64,000 bases of DNA from Zygnema circumcarinatum. Its lineage: Eukaryota; Streptophyta; Zygnematophyceae; Zygnematales; Zygnemataceae. This document shows positions 22,363 to 36,300 of the stretch, one piece after another (within the stretch, counting starts at the first letter, position 1; each line of letters starts with the position of its first letter). The DNA is taken from assembly GCA_037447605.1 (NCBI GenBank), contig CM074807.1, positions 2,665,568 through 2,729,567 on the forward strand, in the 5' to 3' direction. The notes beneath the pieces are model-generated. The model had not been told where the DNA came from and searched no databases. It saw nothing but the letters and a program-made list of their open reading frames with translations. A program made the translations under genes and the position numbers.

Positions 22363-25300
22363 ATGGCAACAAAGAGCTCTGGTCAGAGTAAGCTTGCACG
22401 GTTGGTGGTGCCTACATTGGAGAAGATCATTAAGAATGCTTCTTGGAGAAAGCATTCAAAGCTAGTGCAGGAATGCAAGACTGTTATTGAGTGGTTCCAG
22501 CGACGGCCTTTGCCAAACCGCCCAGAATCAAAGGCTTCTCCTTTAAAAGCCGTTTCCCAGCCGCTTAGAGATGATCCCTCAGGCAGTCAGAGCCTGGCTG
22601 GAGACCCTTCCGGAACAATTCCTCCACCGTCGCCCCAGCCAATCCATCCAGCAGTTAGGAATGGACTTGCCGAACAGCCTGAAGCGGTTCAGGGAAAAGT
22701 TGAGGGGGCTGAACCTGCCAATGAAGCAGTTGCCGACGGATCTGGAGCGGCCGTAATTTCTGGAGAGCCTCAAGCTGCTAGCTTAGCAAGCCCAACTTCA
22801 TCTGCTGGCACTCCATCCGACGGAAATGTGGTCGACAATGGCATACCAAAGACTCCTCTGCCCGTGGAACAGACCACTAAAGCTGCTGAAGCGTTACCAG
22901 GAGACGAACTACAGAAAACTCCCGAGGCTCCGATAGAGTATCTATTTTTGTATGATGAAGGTAATCACCCTTACAGTACAAAAGAAGCAGAGTTTATCAT
23001 GCACCCCCTGCACTCAGCTTGCGAGACCCTGTCACCAAAGGTTGTAGAACCTGCTTTAGATTGCTTCCAGAAAATGATCGCCCATGGACATCTCAGGGGG
23101 GAAATGGATCAAGGCAATTCATTAGTAGAAAACAAGTCTCTTTTACGCGTGATGGATTCAGTCTGCCGCTGTTACGATATGGCAGATGAATCGGTAGAGT
23201 TGCTTGTTTTGAAAACTCTGCTTTCGGCAATATCATCGACCTCTGTGCGAGTGCATGGAGAGTGCCTGTTAAAGGCTGTCCGGACATGCTATAACATTTT
23301 CCTGGGCAGTAAGGTGCCAGTGAATCAGACCACCGCCAAAGCATCTTTAACTCAGATGTTGGTGATAGTTTTTCGAAGAATGGAAGCAGACTCGTCAACA
23401 GTGCCTGTGCAGCCTATTGTTGTGGCTGATCTTATGGAGCCCGCGGAGAGGTCATCCTCGGATCAAAATGTGACTCAGTTCGTGCAAAGTTTTATTACCA
23501 AAGTAGTTCAGGAAATCGAAGTAGTGTTTACTCCAAGCACACCATTGAAAAGCTTAAAGCACGACGGTGCTTTTGACGCAACAGTCACTGAGGACAAGGA
23601 TTCGACAGATTTGTTGGGGGAAAGTGATAAGGATATGTTGGATGCAAAGTACTGGGAAATAACAATGTACAAGAGTGCCATGGAGAAGAAAGGATCGCCA
23701 AGTGTACTGGCCATAGGAGACGTGGACATAGAAAAGGATGGGGATATTGAAGTGCAAATCACCAACAAGCTTAGGCGTGATGCTTTCCTCGTATTTCGTG
23801 CACTTTGTAAGTTGTCTATGAAGAATCCTCCCCAGGAAGGTGTTATCGATCCTTTTGCAGTTCGAGGAAAAATTGTGGCTTTGGAGCTGCTCAAGATCAT
23901 GTTGGAGAATGCAGGAGCAGTTTTTAGAACCAATGAAAGGTGAGTTTTTGAATTGGCTTGATAATATAGATGAGAGTAGGCAAGCTTCTGATGCTTAAGG
24001 TGAAAATTCTGGAACTAGGGATGCCTTATCTTGCTCATGCTTGCAAGTACCTTGCGACATGTTATTCAAATGTAAGGAACTTGTCTTTCAGTTGCTTTCG
24101 GACTAGCTGTTGTCGTGAATCAAGAGGGCTACAAAAGTAAATGCGCAATTTTTATCAGAACATATCAGTTTTGCACCTTGTTTGACATTTCCTGCAAAGA
24201 GGTCTCTGATGGCTAACGTACACATGCCATTCCTCTTTTTATGGAATTGTTCGAGTTGATGTCATTGAATTGTGTGCAACATAGATCCAACTTAAGCGAG
24301 CAATGGCCTATTTGAGAGCTCAAGCTGTTACGAAAACCTTTCACTAATGTGGCCTACTCAGAAGTAGGAAACTCCTTTGATGCGAGAACTTAAAACTATG
24401 TGTCTTGTGCTGCTGACAGGTTTATTGGAGCTATGAAGCAGTATCTCTGCTTATCGCTTCTGAAGAACTGTGCTTCTTCTTTGATTGCTGTCTTTCAGCT
24501 CTCGTGCTCAATTTTTATGAGTCTAGTATCACGTTTCCGGCCAGGCCTCAAAGCTGAAATAGGTGTCTTTTTTCCGATGATTGTTTTACGAGTTCTTGAG
24601 ACTGTGGCGCACGCCAATTTTCAACAGAAGATGATTGTCCTGCGGTTTCTGGAGAAGTTGTGTGTGGATCCTCAAATTTTGGTGGACATTTTCGTCAATT
24701 ATGACTGTGATGTTGATGCCTCGAACATCTTTGAGAGGTATGTCTCACACCTTATTTCTTAACTTTCCTGTGGTTAATGTGCTTGTCCTTTCTTCCCGTC
24801 TATATCTTGTTTCCCTTCCATGAATTGAGAAAGCATGTGTGACATCATCGTGGAAAAGTTCGTTGCAAACTACTGGAGGCAGACATAGATAGATGAAGGT
24901 AGTACACTCCAGGTAAGCATGTATTCATTTGAGAATCCACCAGGAACCTCATCGCAACGACTTGAATAATCATAATGCTGTTATTCCTCAGATTGTTGGG
25001 TCAAATGGATCCTGTAGTTGTGGTTTGAAATTACAGGTTTTTAACCATCTATGCTGCATATTATATTCGAAGGTTTCCCTGAAGCCTCCCTCGGATACTG
25101 GCGGTTGACTGATCTATGCATGGTTGGCTAGTGTATGTGCCAAGCGGAAACGAGCTCCATTCCATTTCCTGTGTTTCTTCTTCTTTTACAGGAAGACCTG
25201 TGCGGTTTTGTGAGAAAAACTGAGCAGGATAGTCCTTTTGGATGTGTTCCCTGTAGTGCGAATGAGTTGATAACGCCGCATAGGTTGGAGTATGTTTGTT

Positions 25301-28300
25301 TCATGTGGACAGAACGGTGAATGGCTTACTAAAGACAGCACAAGGAGTACCACCGGGAGCAGAAAGCACACTGAATCCCGCTCAGGATACGCAGCTCAGA
25401 CTCGCCGCTATTAAATGTTTGGTGGGAGTCCTGCGATCCATGGGCAACTGGATAAACCGTCAGATGCGCATTTCCGATAGCGCATCTGTGAGGGCAACAG
25501 AGGGCGATGATTATGCTTTGCATGACGTGGCTCTGTCTGCCGATGGGGCTATCGATGACGTGCATCCCGACAGTCATGATGGGCGGCAGGAGGCAGCAGC
25601 CAATCAGGGGGAGCCCAGGGAGGTCGCCACTTTTGAGCAGCGGCGGGCCTACAAGTTAGAGTTTCAGGTGTGCTTGGAGAGCTTGGACAGGTTAAAGTCG
25701 GTTGAGTCGAGTGTTTTGGTCTATCAACGCATCCTTGTGGGTTGCTTCTTGATGTTTGCAGAGGGCTGGTCAGTCAGGCTAGGCAGAATTGTCGGACTTT
25801 ATGAAATGAGTGCCATTATGGCGTTGCTAACATGTGACTAGAACCGTCAGAGTCCTAAGCATCAGTTTCAACTGAGGAGGGCCTAATCGAGGATCGGAGT
25901 GTCATTTATGGAATGAAAAAGTCCTTTGAGCGAGCATTTTTTGAAGCTCTTCTCGGTGCTGTGCTGTGGCGAGCACAGGAAGGCATCAATCTCTTTAATA
26001 GGAAACCAGCAAAGGGCATCGATTTTCTTGTTAAGGCAAAGAAGCTTGGAGAGAGTCCGGAGGATATTTCAGCGTTTTTGAAGGCGGCAGAAGGACTCGA
26101 TAAGAGCATGATTGGAGACTACTTGGGGGATCGTGATGAGACCTCGATAAAGGTTATGCATTGTTATGTGGATTCATTCAACTTCCAGGTATGACTCCCC
26201 CTTAGCTGCTTGACTGATATCCACTACCTTACATTCTCATTTTATATGATATAGTGAGGGAGGAGCCCCCATTGTGTTTCAAGCTAACCTGATAGATGTC
26301 TCTACGAGTTGCTAATGGAGTAAATGGTTTTCATTTTACATAACTCTGTAGCACTCCACTCACCAGCAGAATTTGTCTGCTGTTGTGAATGCAGGAATTG
26401 GAGTTTGACGAGGCAATTCGAGCCTTTTTAGAAGGCTTTCGATTACCTGGCGAAGCTCAAAAGATTGATCGGATCATGGAGAAGTTTGCTGAGCGCTATT
26501 GCCGATGCAATCCTCGGGACTTCACTAGTGCCGACACTGCATACATTTTGGCCTACTCTGTGATCATGCTCAACACTGACGCACACAATCCAACTGTTAA
26601 GAACAAGGTGCGGATAGTGAACTCTGGCCTCATAATGGCCACATCAATGTAGAGCTGGTTAGCAGTTCTTCTAATGTACAGTTCCGGTTTTTTTCCTTTC
26701 AAGTCTTTGGGCTACCCCTCTTCCCGCCTTATCCCCCCCTTTTCCTTTCTTCTTCAAGCGAGAGTCTCGGTAAGAAGTGTGTTTATGACAGATGGAACTT
26801 CGTTCTGCAGATGTCGAAGATGGAGTTTATTCGTAACAACCGCGGCATTGATGACGGGAATGACCTTCCTGAAGAGTTCATGAGTGGCCTGTATGATAGA
26901 ATCATCAAGAATGAAATAAAGATGAAAGCTGATGTGCTGAGCAACAGCAACAAGCAGGCAGCGCAGCAGAAAAACACAATGCTCGGCCTTGACGCAATCC
27001 TCAATCTCGTCGCCGGCCGCAGCCGCGCCGCAGCGCCCGCAGAAACAAGCGATGAAGTTATCCGTCACATGCAAGAGCAGTTCCGTGCTAAGGCCGGGAA
27101 ACCTGGGTAAGAAACAATCCAAATAGACTTTCAAGCTGGACAGGAGTACATAGAGCCTGTGTGAACAACGCTTCATCGAATACTACTGTGCAGCCTTGAG
27201 TTGCAGCCTTTTGGATTATTTTGAGGAAGTGGGCTTGAAGCTTAGCACAAGGGAGGGCTTGCTCATTCAAAGAGCATACATTGGACGCACGGATCCATTT
27301 CTGAAAAGCCACTTTTGGAAGCTCTTCTGAAATAGCTCTTTTTTGTTGCAGGTCTGTATACTATGCTGCATCTGACATAGAAATCATTCGTCCGATGGTG
27401 GAAGTCGTCTGGGCGCCTATGTTGGCAGGTTTCAGTGTGCCACTGGATAACAGTGAGGATGAAGTGGTCACTTTCCAATGCCTTGAAGGCTTTCGTCATG
27501 CCATCCACATCACAGCTGTGATGTGCATGCAGATGCAACGGGACGCGTTTCTCACCTCCCTTGCGAAGTTCACTTCGCTGCACTCAGCAGCAGATATTAA
27601 GCAAAAGAATATCGATGCCATTAAGGTAAGTTGCCAGCCGACCATTCTCTATGCTTGTGGACTCGGGCATTGCTGTGAGCCTGGTTTGACTTTGAGTAAC
27701 TACAGTCGCCAAGGACTAATTGCCGCAATCAACTCAGCACTTAAGCAGTTCCCAGATTGGTGGGAGTTTGTGAAAGAGCTCAAAGGACCGACGGTGCTTT
27801 AGCTGATATGAGGAGGTTGCAGAAGATAGGAGAATGCTGGAAACCTGGTGCAGGATTTCAGGTTTGACTTACGACAAACAAGTATTGACAATGCTTGCGA
27901 CCCGCGTGAAGACCGATACTGACCTATTCACTCCTTATGTTGGGGCAGGCTATAATTGCCATTGGGGATGAAGATGGCAACTATCTGCAGGAGGCATGGG
28001 AGCACATCCTTACATGTGTGTCCCGATTTGAGCACCTTCACCTTATTGGGGAAGGGGCCGCACCGGACGCGACTTTTTTCGCCGCTCCTATTGCTGACGC
28101 GGAGAAAGCCAAAAACAGCAAGCAGCCATCACTGCGTCGCAAGGTGCTACTTGCTTCTGTTGTCTTAGCTCGTCCCTTCTTTCAGAAGTGGACCATATTG
28201 CCATTCGACATTTTCCCTTCATCTTTTAGAAAACTCTAATCTTTCTACTAAATTGAATAAGAGGGTTCTGCTATCTTTTCTCAATTGACTGTGAGTAAGG

Positions 28301-31300
28301 TGAAGGGTTGGGGCAGGTCCCGGGCAGGCAGGTTCACTATGAGAAGCTCGCTCGCAGGGGGTCATACGACAGTACAGGTGTGGGAGGGCAGGCGACGGGC
28401 ACTGTGAGTGCGGAGCAGATGAATAACTTAGTCTCCAACTTGCATCTCCTGGAGCAGATAGGCAGCTTTGAGTTGAGCAAAATTTTCACGCGGAGTGATC
28501 GGCTGAATAGTGAAGCTATAGTGGATTTTGTCCAAGCCCTCGTGAAAGTTTCACTGGAGGAGTTACGGTCGCCATCAGATCCGCGAGTGTTTAGCCTCAC
28601 CAAGATTGTGGAGATATCGTAAGACCCAGCTTTCTGTCAAACTGCAAATTTGCTTATTCCTATGTACTTTCCCTTGGATGGGCAATGGCTCTAGTGTTTT
28701 TTAATGTAAAAAACCCATCCTATGCTTCTTCTATCATAACAGGTAAAATTCAACCATGGTAGACCTGCTTCCGTCGCATTTGCTCCACACTACTTTGATC
28801 AGAAGACTCAGAATTTTTTCTTGCCCGAGGGAATGCCTGGTGGGGCAGGCACTTCAATATGTCAAGAATTCGACTCGTTTGGTCCCGCATGTGGGCGGTG
28901 CTGGCAGACTATTTTGTGACAGTTGGGTGCATGGAAAACCTCAACGTCGCCATGCATGCCATCGATTCGCTGCGCCAACTGGCGATGAAGTTCTTGGAAA
29001 GGGAGGAGCTTGCCAACTACAACTTCCAGAACGAATTTTTGAAGCCTTTTGTGGTGGTGATGCGTCGGAGCAAAAGCGTTGAAATCCGCGAACTCGTCAT
29101 CCGATGTGTCAGCCAAATGGTCTTTGCACGTGTTGCCAATGTGAAGTCTGGGTGGAAGAGCATGTTCATGGTGAGCTGGCTGGCAACCATGAATCAGTAC
29201 AATTTCAGACTTCTTTATTCAAGAATTTCTTTGGGTGTTGAGGTTGAGTCTGCATGAGTAGCTGCTGGACAGGCGAGGCGTAGAACAGATGACATGCTTT
29301 TCAGAGAAGGACAAGCTGTACCCACTGTGTTGAGTGTGGTAGGACTTACGAAGGTCTATTTTCTGTTACTCGTTGCAGGTTTTCACCAATGCAGCCAATG
29401 ATGACCATAAAAACATTGTCTTGCTTGCTTTTGAGACTATTGAGAAGATTGTGCGCGAATACTTCCCTTACATAACAGAAACTGAAACGACGACCTTCAC
29501 CGATTGTGTAAATTGCCTCATTGCTTTCACCAATTCACGGTTCAATAAAGATGTGAGCCTTAATGCCATCGCATTCCTTCGCTTCTGCGCCCTCAAGCTT
29601 GCGGAGGGGGAGCTTGGCGCATCTGCTCTTGACAAGGACGGGAAAGAGCCGCAGACCAAGCGACCTTCTCTTCCTGGGGATGCCAATGGCGGGATATTCA
29701 CAGACGACCATCTCTACTTTTGGTTCCCTCTTCTTGCAGGTGAATAACCTTCACTATTTTCCCCTTCGAGTTTTGCATGTCGTCACGATGGTAGGCCGTG
29801 GCCCGCACCAGCTTTATGGGTTACTTTTCTAAATTGAAGTCAGTGAGCTGGTTACTTCCGCACAAAGCTTAGAACCCGTTCCACTTCTTGGGTTTTTGTA
29901 GTGCATGACTGAAGTTGGGCTGCTTTGTTGTTTCCACTTTCATAGGTCTTTCTGAGCTGACCTTCGATCCTCGGCCTGATATCCGAAAGAGTGCCCTTGA
30001 GGTGCTGTTCGACACACTGCGATTCCATGGCCACATGTTTTCACCTGCACTGTGGGAGCGAGTATTTGACTCTGTTCTCTTTCCCATCTTTGACTATGTG
30101 AGACGGGCCAGTGAGCCTCGCCCTTCAAGACGTGGGGCAGGAGGAAAGGGAGCTGAAAGTGCAGAGCAGAGTGAGAGAGACCAGTCGGAACTCGAGATGG
30201 ATGCTTGGCTCTATGAGACATGCACTTTGGCCCTGCAGCTCGTGGTTGACCTTTTTGTGAAGTTCTATGCTGTGGTGTCGCCGTTACTGAACAAGATTTT
30301 AACGCTGCTCACGGGGTTTATCAAGCGACCCCATCAGAGCCTCGCAGCAATTGGGGTGGCTGCGTTTGTGCGGCTTATGAGCAATGCGGGGGAGTTGTTT
30401 TCAGATGACAAGTGGAAAGAGGTAAGGTTCTCTCCTCGACCTTCTCGAGTCGATTGAACTAGTTGGTGACTTGGTATTCAAGTAAGGTTTTCTGTAAGTT
30501 CCATGCTGCACAGAATCATGTCCAATCGATCTTCATACAAGTTGCTGAATCCTCCACTGGAACAGGTCTATGGGAGACCTTGAGCTCTTAGGGTGTGATG
30601 AGCCCTTCAGTGACTGCAGATGCCGGTTGTGTTGCAAATTTTCTTTTGACAAAGTAAATTTTTTAGTCAGAATTTTTGTGTGCAGATAGCTGCAAACAGT
30701 GTTCAATGCGATGCAGGTGATCAAGTGGCATTGAGGATGAGGTGGGGATGGTTTGGGTTTTGTGCTGGGCAGGTCCTGGAAGCTTTGAAGGATGGAGCTA
30801 CTGCTACTCTTCCCGACATGGCGGGTGTTGTGCGAGCGGCGGAGGCAGAGGATGATGAGGATGATGAGGAAGAGGAAGGTGGAGGACAGCTACATAGTAC
30901 ACAAAGCTATGAAGACGATGAAAATGTTTCTTGGCGGAAGGGCCCTGCAAGTCTGCAGCATGCCATTGCGGATGTGCGGTGCAAAATTGCGGTACAGCTG
31001 CTCTTGGTGCAGGTGCGGAACTTACTATCTTTTGGAAATTGGCAACTTTCGGTAGTAAACCTTAGACTTTTGACAATAGTAGCCTGACAATCAGTTTTCT
31101 CAGCTTATGTCAGTACCTTTTGAAGGTTGAGTTGGTTTAACAGTTAGGTTTGTAAAGCAGGTGTGAAAGGAAGTAGGCTGTCTGCATGACCCTTTGGGCC
31201 TCCCTTTCCATTTTCACTGACGGAGAAATCCGTTCCCTCTTGCAGAAGAAAGCCATGTATCCCGTGGTGCCCTAATCATTACTCCCGATATTTTGTGCAG

Positions 31301-32105
31301 GCCATGACAGAGATCTACGGCATGCATGGCGGTTCCTTGTCCTCATCCTTTGTGCTGGTCCTTCTAGACACCCTCCACATTGTGGCAGCTCACGCTCATG
31401 CGGTGAACAGCGATCACATTCTTCGCTTCCGCCTGCAAGAGCTGCGAACAGCCACAGCCATGCCGGACCCCCCCCTGCTGCGTCTCGAAAGTGAGGCATT
31501 CCATGCGTACCTGGGAATGATCCAACGTCTGCCGCAGGACAAGCCCGACCTCGCTCAGGAGGTGGATGTGGAGCTTCGCCTCGTTCAGTTATGTCAGGAA
31601 GTTTTGCAAGTGAGTTTCCAAACCCACACTGTCCCACATTCTCTCTGAAGTTTGTGAGGCCTAGTAATCCCCACGCTGCTCAAATGCATTGAAACGAATG
31701 ATCATGAAGTCGATGTTTCTGCAGTGCTCAAGTCGTTGCTTTGAGTAGAAAATGCGTTGTCTGATGCTCTTCCTTGTGCGCTCGTGACAGGTGTATGTTA
31801 GCACAGCAGCAGGGGGTCTGGCCCCCTTGGCAGATGAGCCCAGCAATGAGGCGCAGGCCGCCCACTGGGCCATGCCTTTGGGCTCCGCTCGCCGCAGAGA
31901 GCTTGTGGCTCGCGCGCCCCTAGTGGTGGCCACCCTGAGAGCCGTGGCGGGCCTGCAGGACCCCGCCTTCAAGGAGCACCTCTCGCGCTTTTTCCCCCTT
32001 CTGGCGGAGCTTGTTAGCTGCGAACACGGCTCTGCGGAGGTGCAGATAGCGCTCAGCAATATGTTCTCGTCAAGGATAGGGCCCATCCTACTGCATGCTC
32101 GGTAG
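22363..32105 (+). CDS. BIG: BIG-type Sec7 ARF guanine-nucleotide exchange factor
   Basis: Fifteen exons join in phase: 22363-23939, 24420-24737, 25313-25667, 25979-26188, 26395-26607, 26811-27106, 27352-27625, 27949-28143, 28317-28618, 28849-29170, 29379-29739, 29946-30421, 30773-31012, 31301-31609 and 31791-32105. The product is about 1920 aa, slightly longer than typical plant BIGs because of low-complexity loops near residues 50-190 and an acidic loop in exon 13. The order is a DCB region, the HUS box NYDCD (619-623), the Sec7 domain (about 739-930) and HDS repeats. The catalytic glutamate in [12 protein letters not shown] is E840. BIG proteins load GTP on ARF1 at the trans-Golgi. Residues Y874, S875, D882 and M892 match the four positions that confer brefeldin A sensitivity. 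The C-terminus ([15 protein letters not shown]) also matches the family, so the gene is complete. Confidence 0.95.
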
Positions 32106-33387
32106 TAATGTATTGGATTTTTGTGGAGCTGTCTCTCGGAGTAAGCTTCTAACAGAGGGGAGATGCACCGGCTGAGTAGTCGTAGACGCAGTTTTGAACT
32201 GAAGTCTTTGGTTACGGGGGGGGGCGCAAGGTAGGATAGGCCGTGCAGGACAGGCGGGCCCAGAAGGAAAGGCATTTCCACTAAATTCTCTTCGGCATCG
32301 GCCACTGTGTGAACGCAAGGAAACTCGTTATACGATTCTTTAGTTTTTGTTAGTTAGTTTTAGTTGTTGTAATGAGAGCTTGGTCTCATACGTCCAGGGA
32401 GATAAGGAAACAGAGAAGAGAAAGCATCAGCGCCCAAACATGGTCCATTAACAACTTTCAACATGGAGCATTAGCAAGGAACAATACGACTTATCACATG
32501 TGGGAGGTGACCTGTCCACAAGGCAGCGATTGTAGTTCTGGTAATAAGGGTCGCCTCAAACGGACTCACGGAGTTAGAGGGGTCATTTGCCATGCCATGA
32601 ATTCGCTGACTCCGTGGAGGACCTGGAGTCACTTGCGGTTGACTATACAGGCGCCCTTGTTGGCCTTACAAACGCCTCCCAGAAACTCCTCAGGCATACG
32701 ATGCTGACGTATAGGCACCATCCCGAGATTCAAAGGTAGAGAGAGAGGAGAGGGAGCGAGTGAAAAAGGGTGAGAGCGACTCTTGCAAAATACCTGGCCA
32801 GTTGCATTCCACGCAACAACGTCCACAGCAACAACATCTTTTGGATATGGACATTAGAGGCCAATTCACGCAAACACAATTCATTCGCGGTACGGATTGC
32901 TATGTCTTCAAAAAAGATGAAAAATCGTTATCAGATTTCCTAACACAAGCAGCAGACCCCCTTCTTGCTTGCTGCTTTAACCCTATGTTGTCTATTTTGT
33001 CGCATTGTACAATGCAGAAGCTTCTGTTGGCCTCTTCCTATGCTACTTCATGGGCCTATGCAGCGCTTACAGCCTCGTGCTGCAAGAGAATGCCCATTAC
33101 TGAAGCCAACCCACCGATGCCCTACTACGACCCACTGTCTAACTTCTTTCAGCTTCTTTGTCGAAACATGACATCACTTGACATGACGTTCCTTCCTCTT
33201 GAAGCTGCCCAAACTCGCAATGTTTCCGCTCTTCAACTCTCTCGTTTCTGACAGCGTGTTATTTGTGAGCGGCCACATTACTTCCAGCTTTCCACTCTGC
33301 ATATATTCTGTACAGCCTATTAAAGCGCTTGCTCGTATGGACAAATGGATCTTGAAACCTAGTCGTTGCATCTTTCCCTAGTTGAAC
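32106..33387. other. Convergent spacer between BIG and RAD21
   Basis: The BIG stop and the RAD21 stop face each other across about 1.28 kb. Plus-strand ORFs here (for example 32760-33251, rich in Gln/Cys/Ser) have no recognisable domain or splice context. A G-run lies near 32216-32225. I see nothing else that I can support. Confidence 0.55.
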
Positions 33388-36300
33388 TTAGAAACTAGCC
33401 TTCATCAGACGAGGCCGTGCTGCAATGAGAATTTCCCCATAGGCCTCGCTCTGCTCCACATGAATGTAGTCTCTTGTAGCCAACACCTGCAAGGAGCAGG
33501 AAAGGCCAATTACACCTTGTCCCGGGTTCCCTCTACTGCTGCTGCGTATCCCATACTGTGAGTTTGCTCCCTCTCCTCTGCGGCGAAACAAAAACAAACA
33601 TAATAAATTTCTTACCAGTGTCTCAAAGAACATGCGCGCCGCCTCCTTACGAGTCTTGCCTGTCACCATGTTGTCCATGGACAGTTGCGGTGGAGACACC
33701 TCCCCAGCGGAAGGGGGGTATGTCTGCCCACCAAGTCCATCGAATGTCTTCTGCAAATACTGTCCGACATCTCTGTATGAACAAGGCCCAAAAGGAATCC
33801 TTTCCCCCAGTCATGAGCGCACGGTCCATTCCAACTTTGACATGATGCGTAAACGACATGGTATCGAAAAAACATCATTATTTGAAGGATGCGAAACAGT
33901 TTCTCAACGAACAGTCCATTCCGGCAGAGGACAAGGGTGGTACACCCAGCTACATCTGTTACAGCCCTTCAAACAACGGTAGATTTACAAATGTCCCTAG
34001 AGTAACGACGGCATACAAGCACCAGAAACACTTCAGATTGCCAAAATGGCATAAAAGCTCATGAAAAGCAAACTTCCCAGAAATTGACTAACCTCGTCCG
34101 CAAAGACCAGCTGCCGTCTTTCTCGCCCCTTTGACTGCTTGGTTGGAAAGCACCCTCGTCTGATTCAATGGTCCCTGTGAGAAAAGAGCGGACAAAGGTA
34201 ATTTAGCCATTGAAGCCCCATGGCAAGCAGCGAATTGCAGAAAGTCTATCTAAACGCTCACAAACCTGCATCTGCCGCATCTCCTAAAAAGTTTAGGCCC
34301 TCCGCATACGCCTGCACAAGTCCACTCCACCAACATAGCCTGCGTGAGTAATAGGGGAAATCCGACACTTAAGAAAGCAGAATGAGCATCAATTAGCACT
34401 ATGCATTCGTTTGGGCACAACTGTACTTCGGTTTTCTACACACGCGCAGCCATAGGAGGTGTCAAACTCTGCAGCCATAAGGAATGCGCTCTCATACTGC
34501 TGCTTCGCCAGTATTCTCGGCCGTCTCCGTTGGAGGTGGAGGCTGCGGCGTCGCAACAGATGCAGGACCTTCAAGGCCCTCCATGGCTGCCCAGTCCACT
34601 TCCACAGCTGGCAATACATCCGTATCCGTGGGAAAAGGATCACCTTCCTCGGGCAAAAGGTGTGTACCTACCCAAACATAAAGAGCCACCAAAGAATTCC
34701 CAGTTGTCAGTCTATCAGTGGAACAACTCCACACCCAGTAAACGCACGAAGACTCAGCTACACGAAAAATACAGAAAGGCAAAAGAGGGGAGGCCATGCC
34801 TGATTGAATTGCTGGGGATGCTGGCACAGCCTCGACATTGACGTTGACATCTGGCAACTCTCCGGCAGGAACATTCTGTACAGTCGCAGGGACGTCCTCC
34901 ACACGCTCAACCAACACTTCCACCCTCCGCAATGTTCGCTCATCCTCCACAACAACTGCTTCAGCAATGGCCTCCGCAGTGGCTTCCTCCCTTAACTCTG
35001 TGTCTACCTCGGCAGCTCCACTCTCAGCTATGGCCGGCATTTCAGGCTGTTCACGGATTTGTAACTCCACATCTGCAACCTTTGCAACACTCTCCCCTGC
35101 TTCCTCCATGACTACATCCTCCAGACTGTCCCTTGCAATCACCCCTTCTGCAACAGCTTCTGTGAACTCAACTGGGCGACTTTCCTCCATTTCTCTCAAT
35201 CCCATCTCGCCTCCTGCTGCCTGCGGTTCCACCATCTCTGCACCTTGCCCACTTATCCTTTCGTCTACCTCCATTGCAGGTTGCTGTGCATCACTGAGAG
35301 CTCTTTCATCTCTTCCTTCAATTGGAGTAATTCCTGCAGGAAGTTCCTCAGTTGCTCTCACGTCAAAATCTTCTTCGTGAGGCTGCTCTTCGTCTATTTG
35401 AAGTGGAGTTCTTCTAACTCCCTCTGCTTCCTTCTGAGGAACACGTGCTCCATCAGCTCCATGAATACGGTTATAGAGGCTCACAATCTTGTCAGGTAGT
35501 CCTGCAGCCTCCCTTGTTTGTACTCATTGAGAATCCCTTCTTAGCAGGCCAATGCCCCGATCACAGTAGCATATGCCAGGGATGTGACTTAACATGGCAC
35601 ATCTGCATTATTTGGATTGATGCAGAGACCAAAAGGAGAAAATAACGTAGTTCATTCCATCAACAGTAAACCTAAGGGATGGTTGGTGAGACCCACCCTG
35701 TACAGCTAAATGATCAAAGATGTCAGCTCCAAGGGCCAAAGGCCTCCTCGGTTCCTGAAATCTGGCAGTCCTGCGACGAACTCTGCGAATATCGCTGGTG
35801 TCCACCAGCTGCTGCCTCATTACTCTGCATTTCAAAGCCAGCTAGTCTAGTAAGACTAGGGATCCCATAGCAGAAAAGGGAACTTTTCACTAAGGTTCAA
35901 TTAAAGTATGAAATGGGAGTGCAATCCCATTCTCAGCATCTCGCATCCCTAAAAAAAGCTGAGGAAATAACGTCCATAAGACGAAAACAGACGTGAAACG
36001 GCAAAACATGAGTGAGACGCACTCGCTGGGAAGAACAGTCGAAGCATCAACCATCGCCTTCCGCTTGCGTGGTGGGCGAGGGGGCAGTCCGCCGGCAACG
36101 GGAGGAGCAGATGTATCACGATGAGGAGGTCTAGGGGGAGGAGGAGGTGGTGACGGAGCTCTTGGAAGCTCAGGTGTTGCCTGCACAGCAATTTCTGGGG
36201 TCTCCATATCTGCAGAAGGTAAGTGAACAGATCAATAAGTATTAGGGGATAATGATGGCAATTTATATGTCTGTCAACACGTGCTCTGCGGGCATATTCT

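Noticed and set aside
32760-33251. 163-aa plus-strand ORF in the BIG-RAD21 spacer
   Set aside because: No recognisable domain, no typical start context and no conserved splice structure; kept only as unassigned spacer.
35949-36207. Hydrophobic C-terminal continuation of the RAD21 ORF at 36353-36981
   Set aside because: It is read-through of an intron into the next exon in the wrong frame; splicing at 36353 to 36209 preserves phase and acidic composition.
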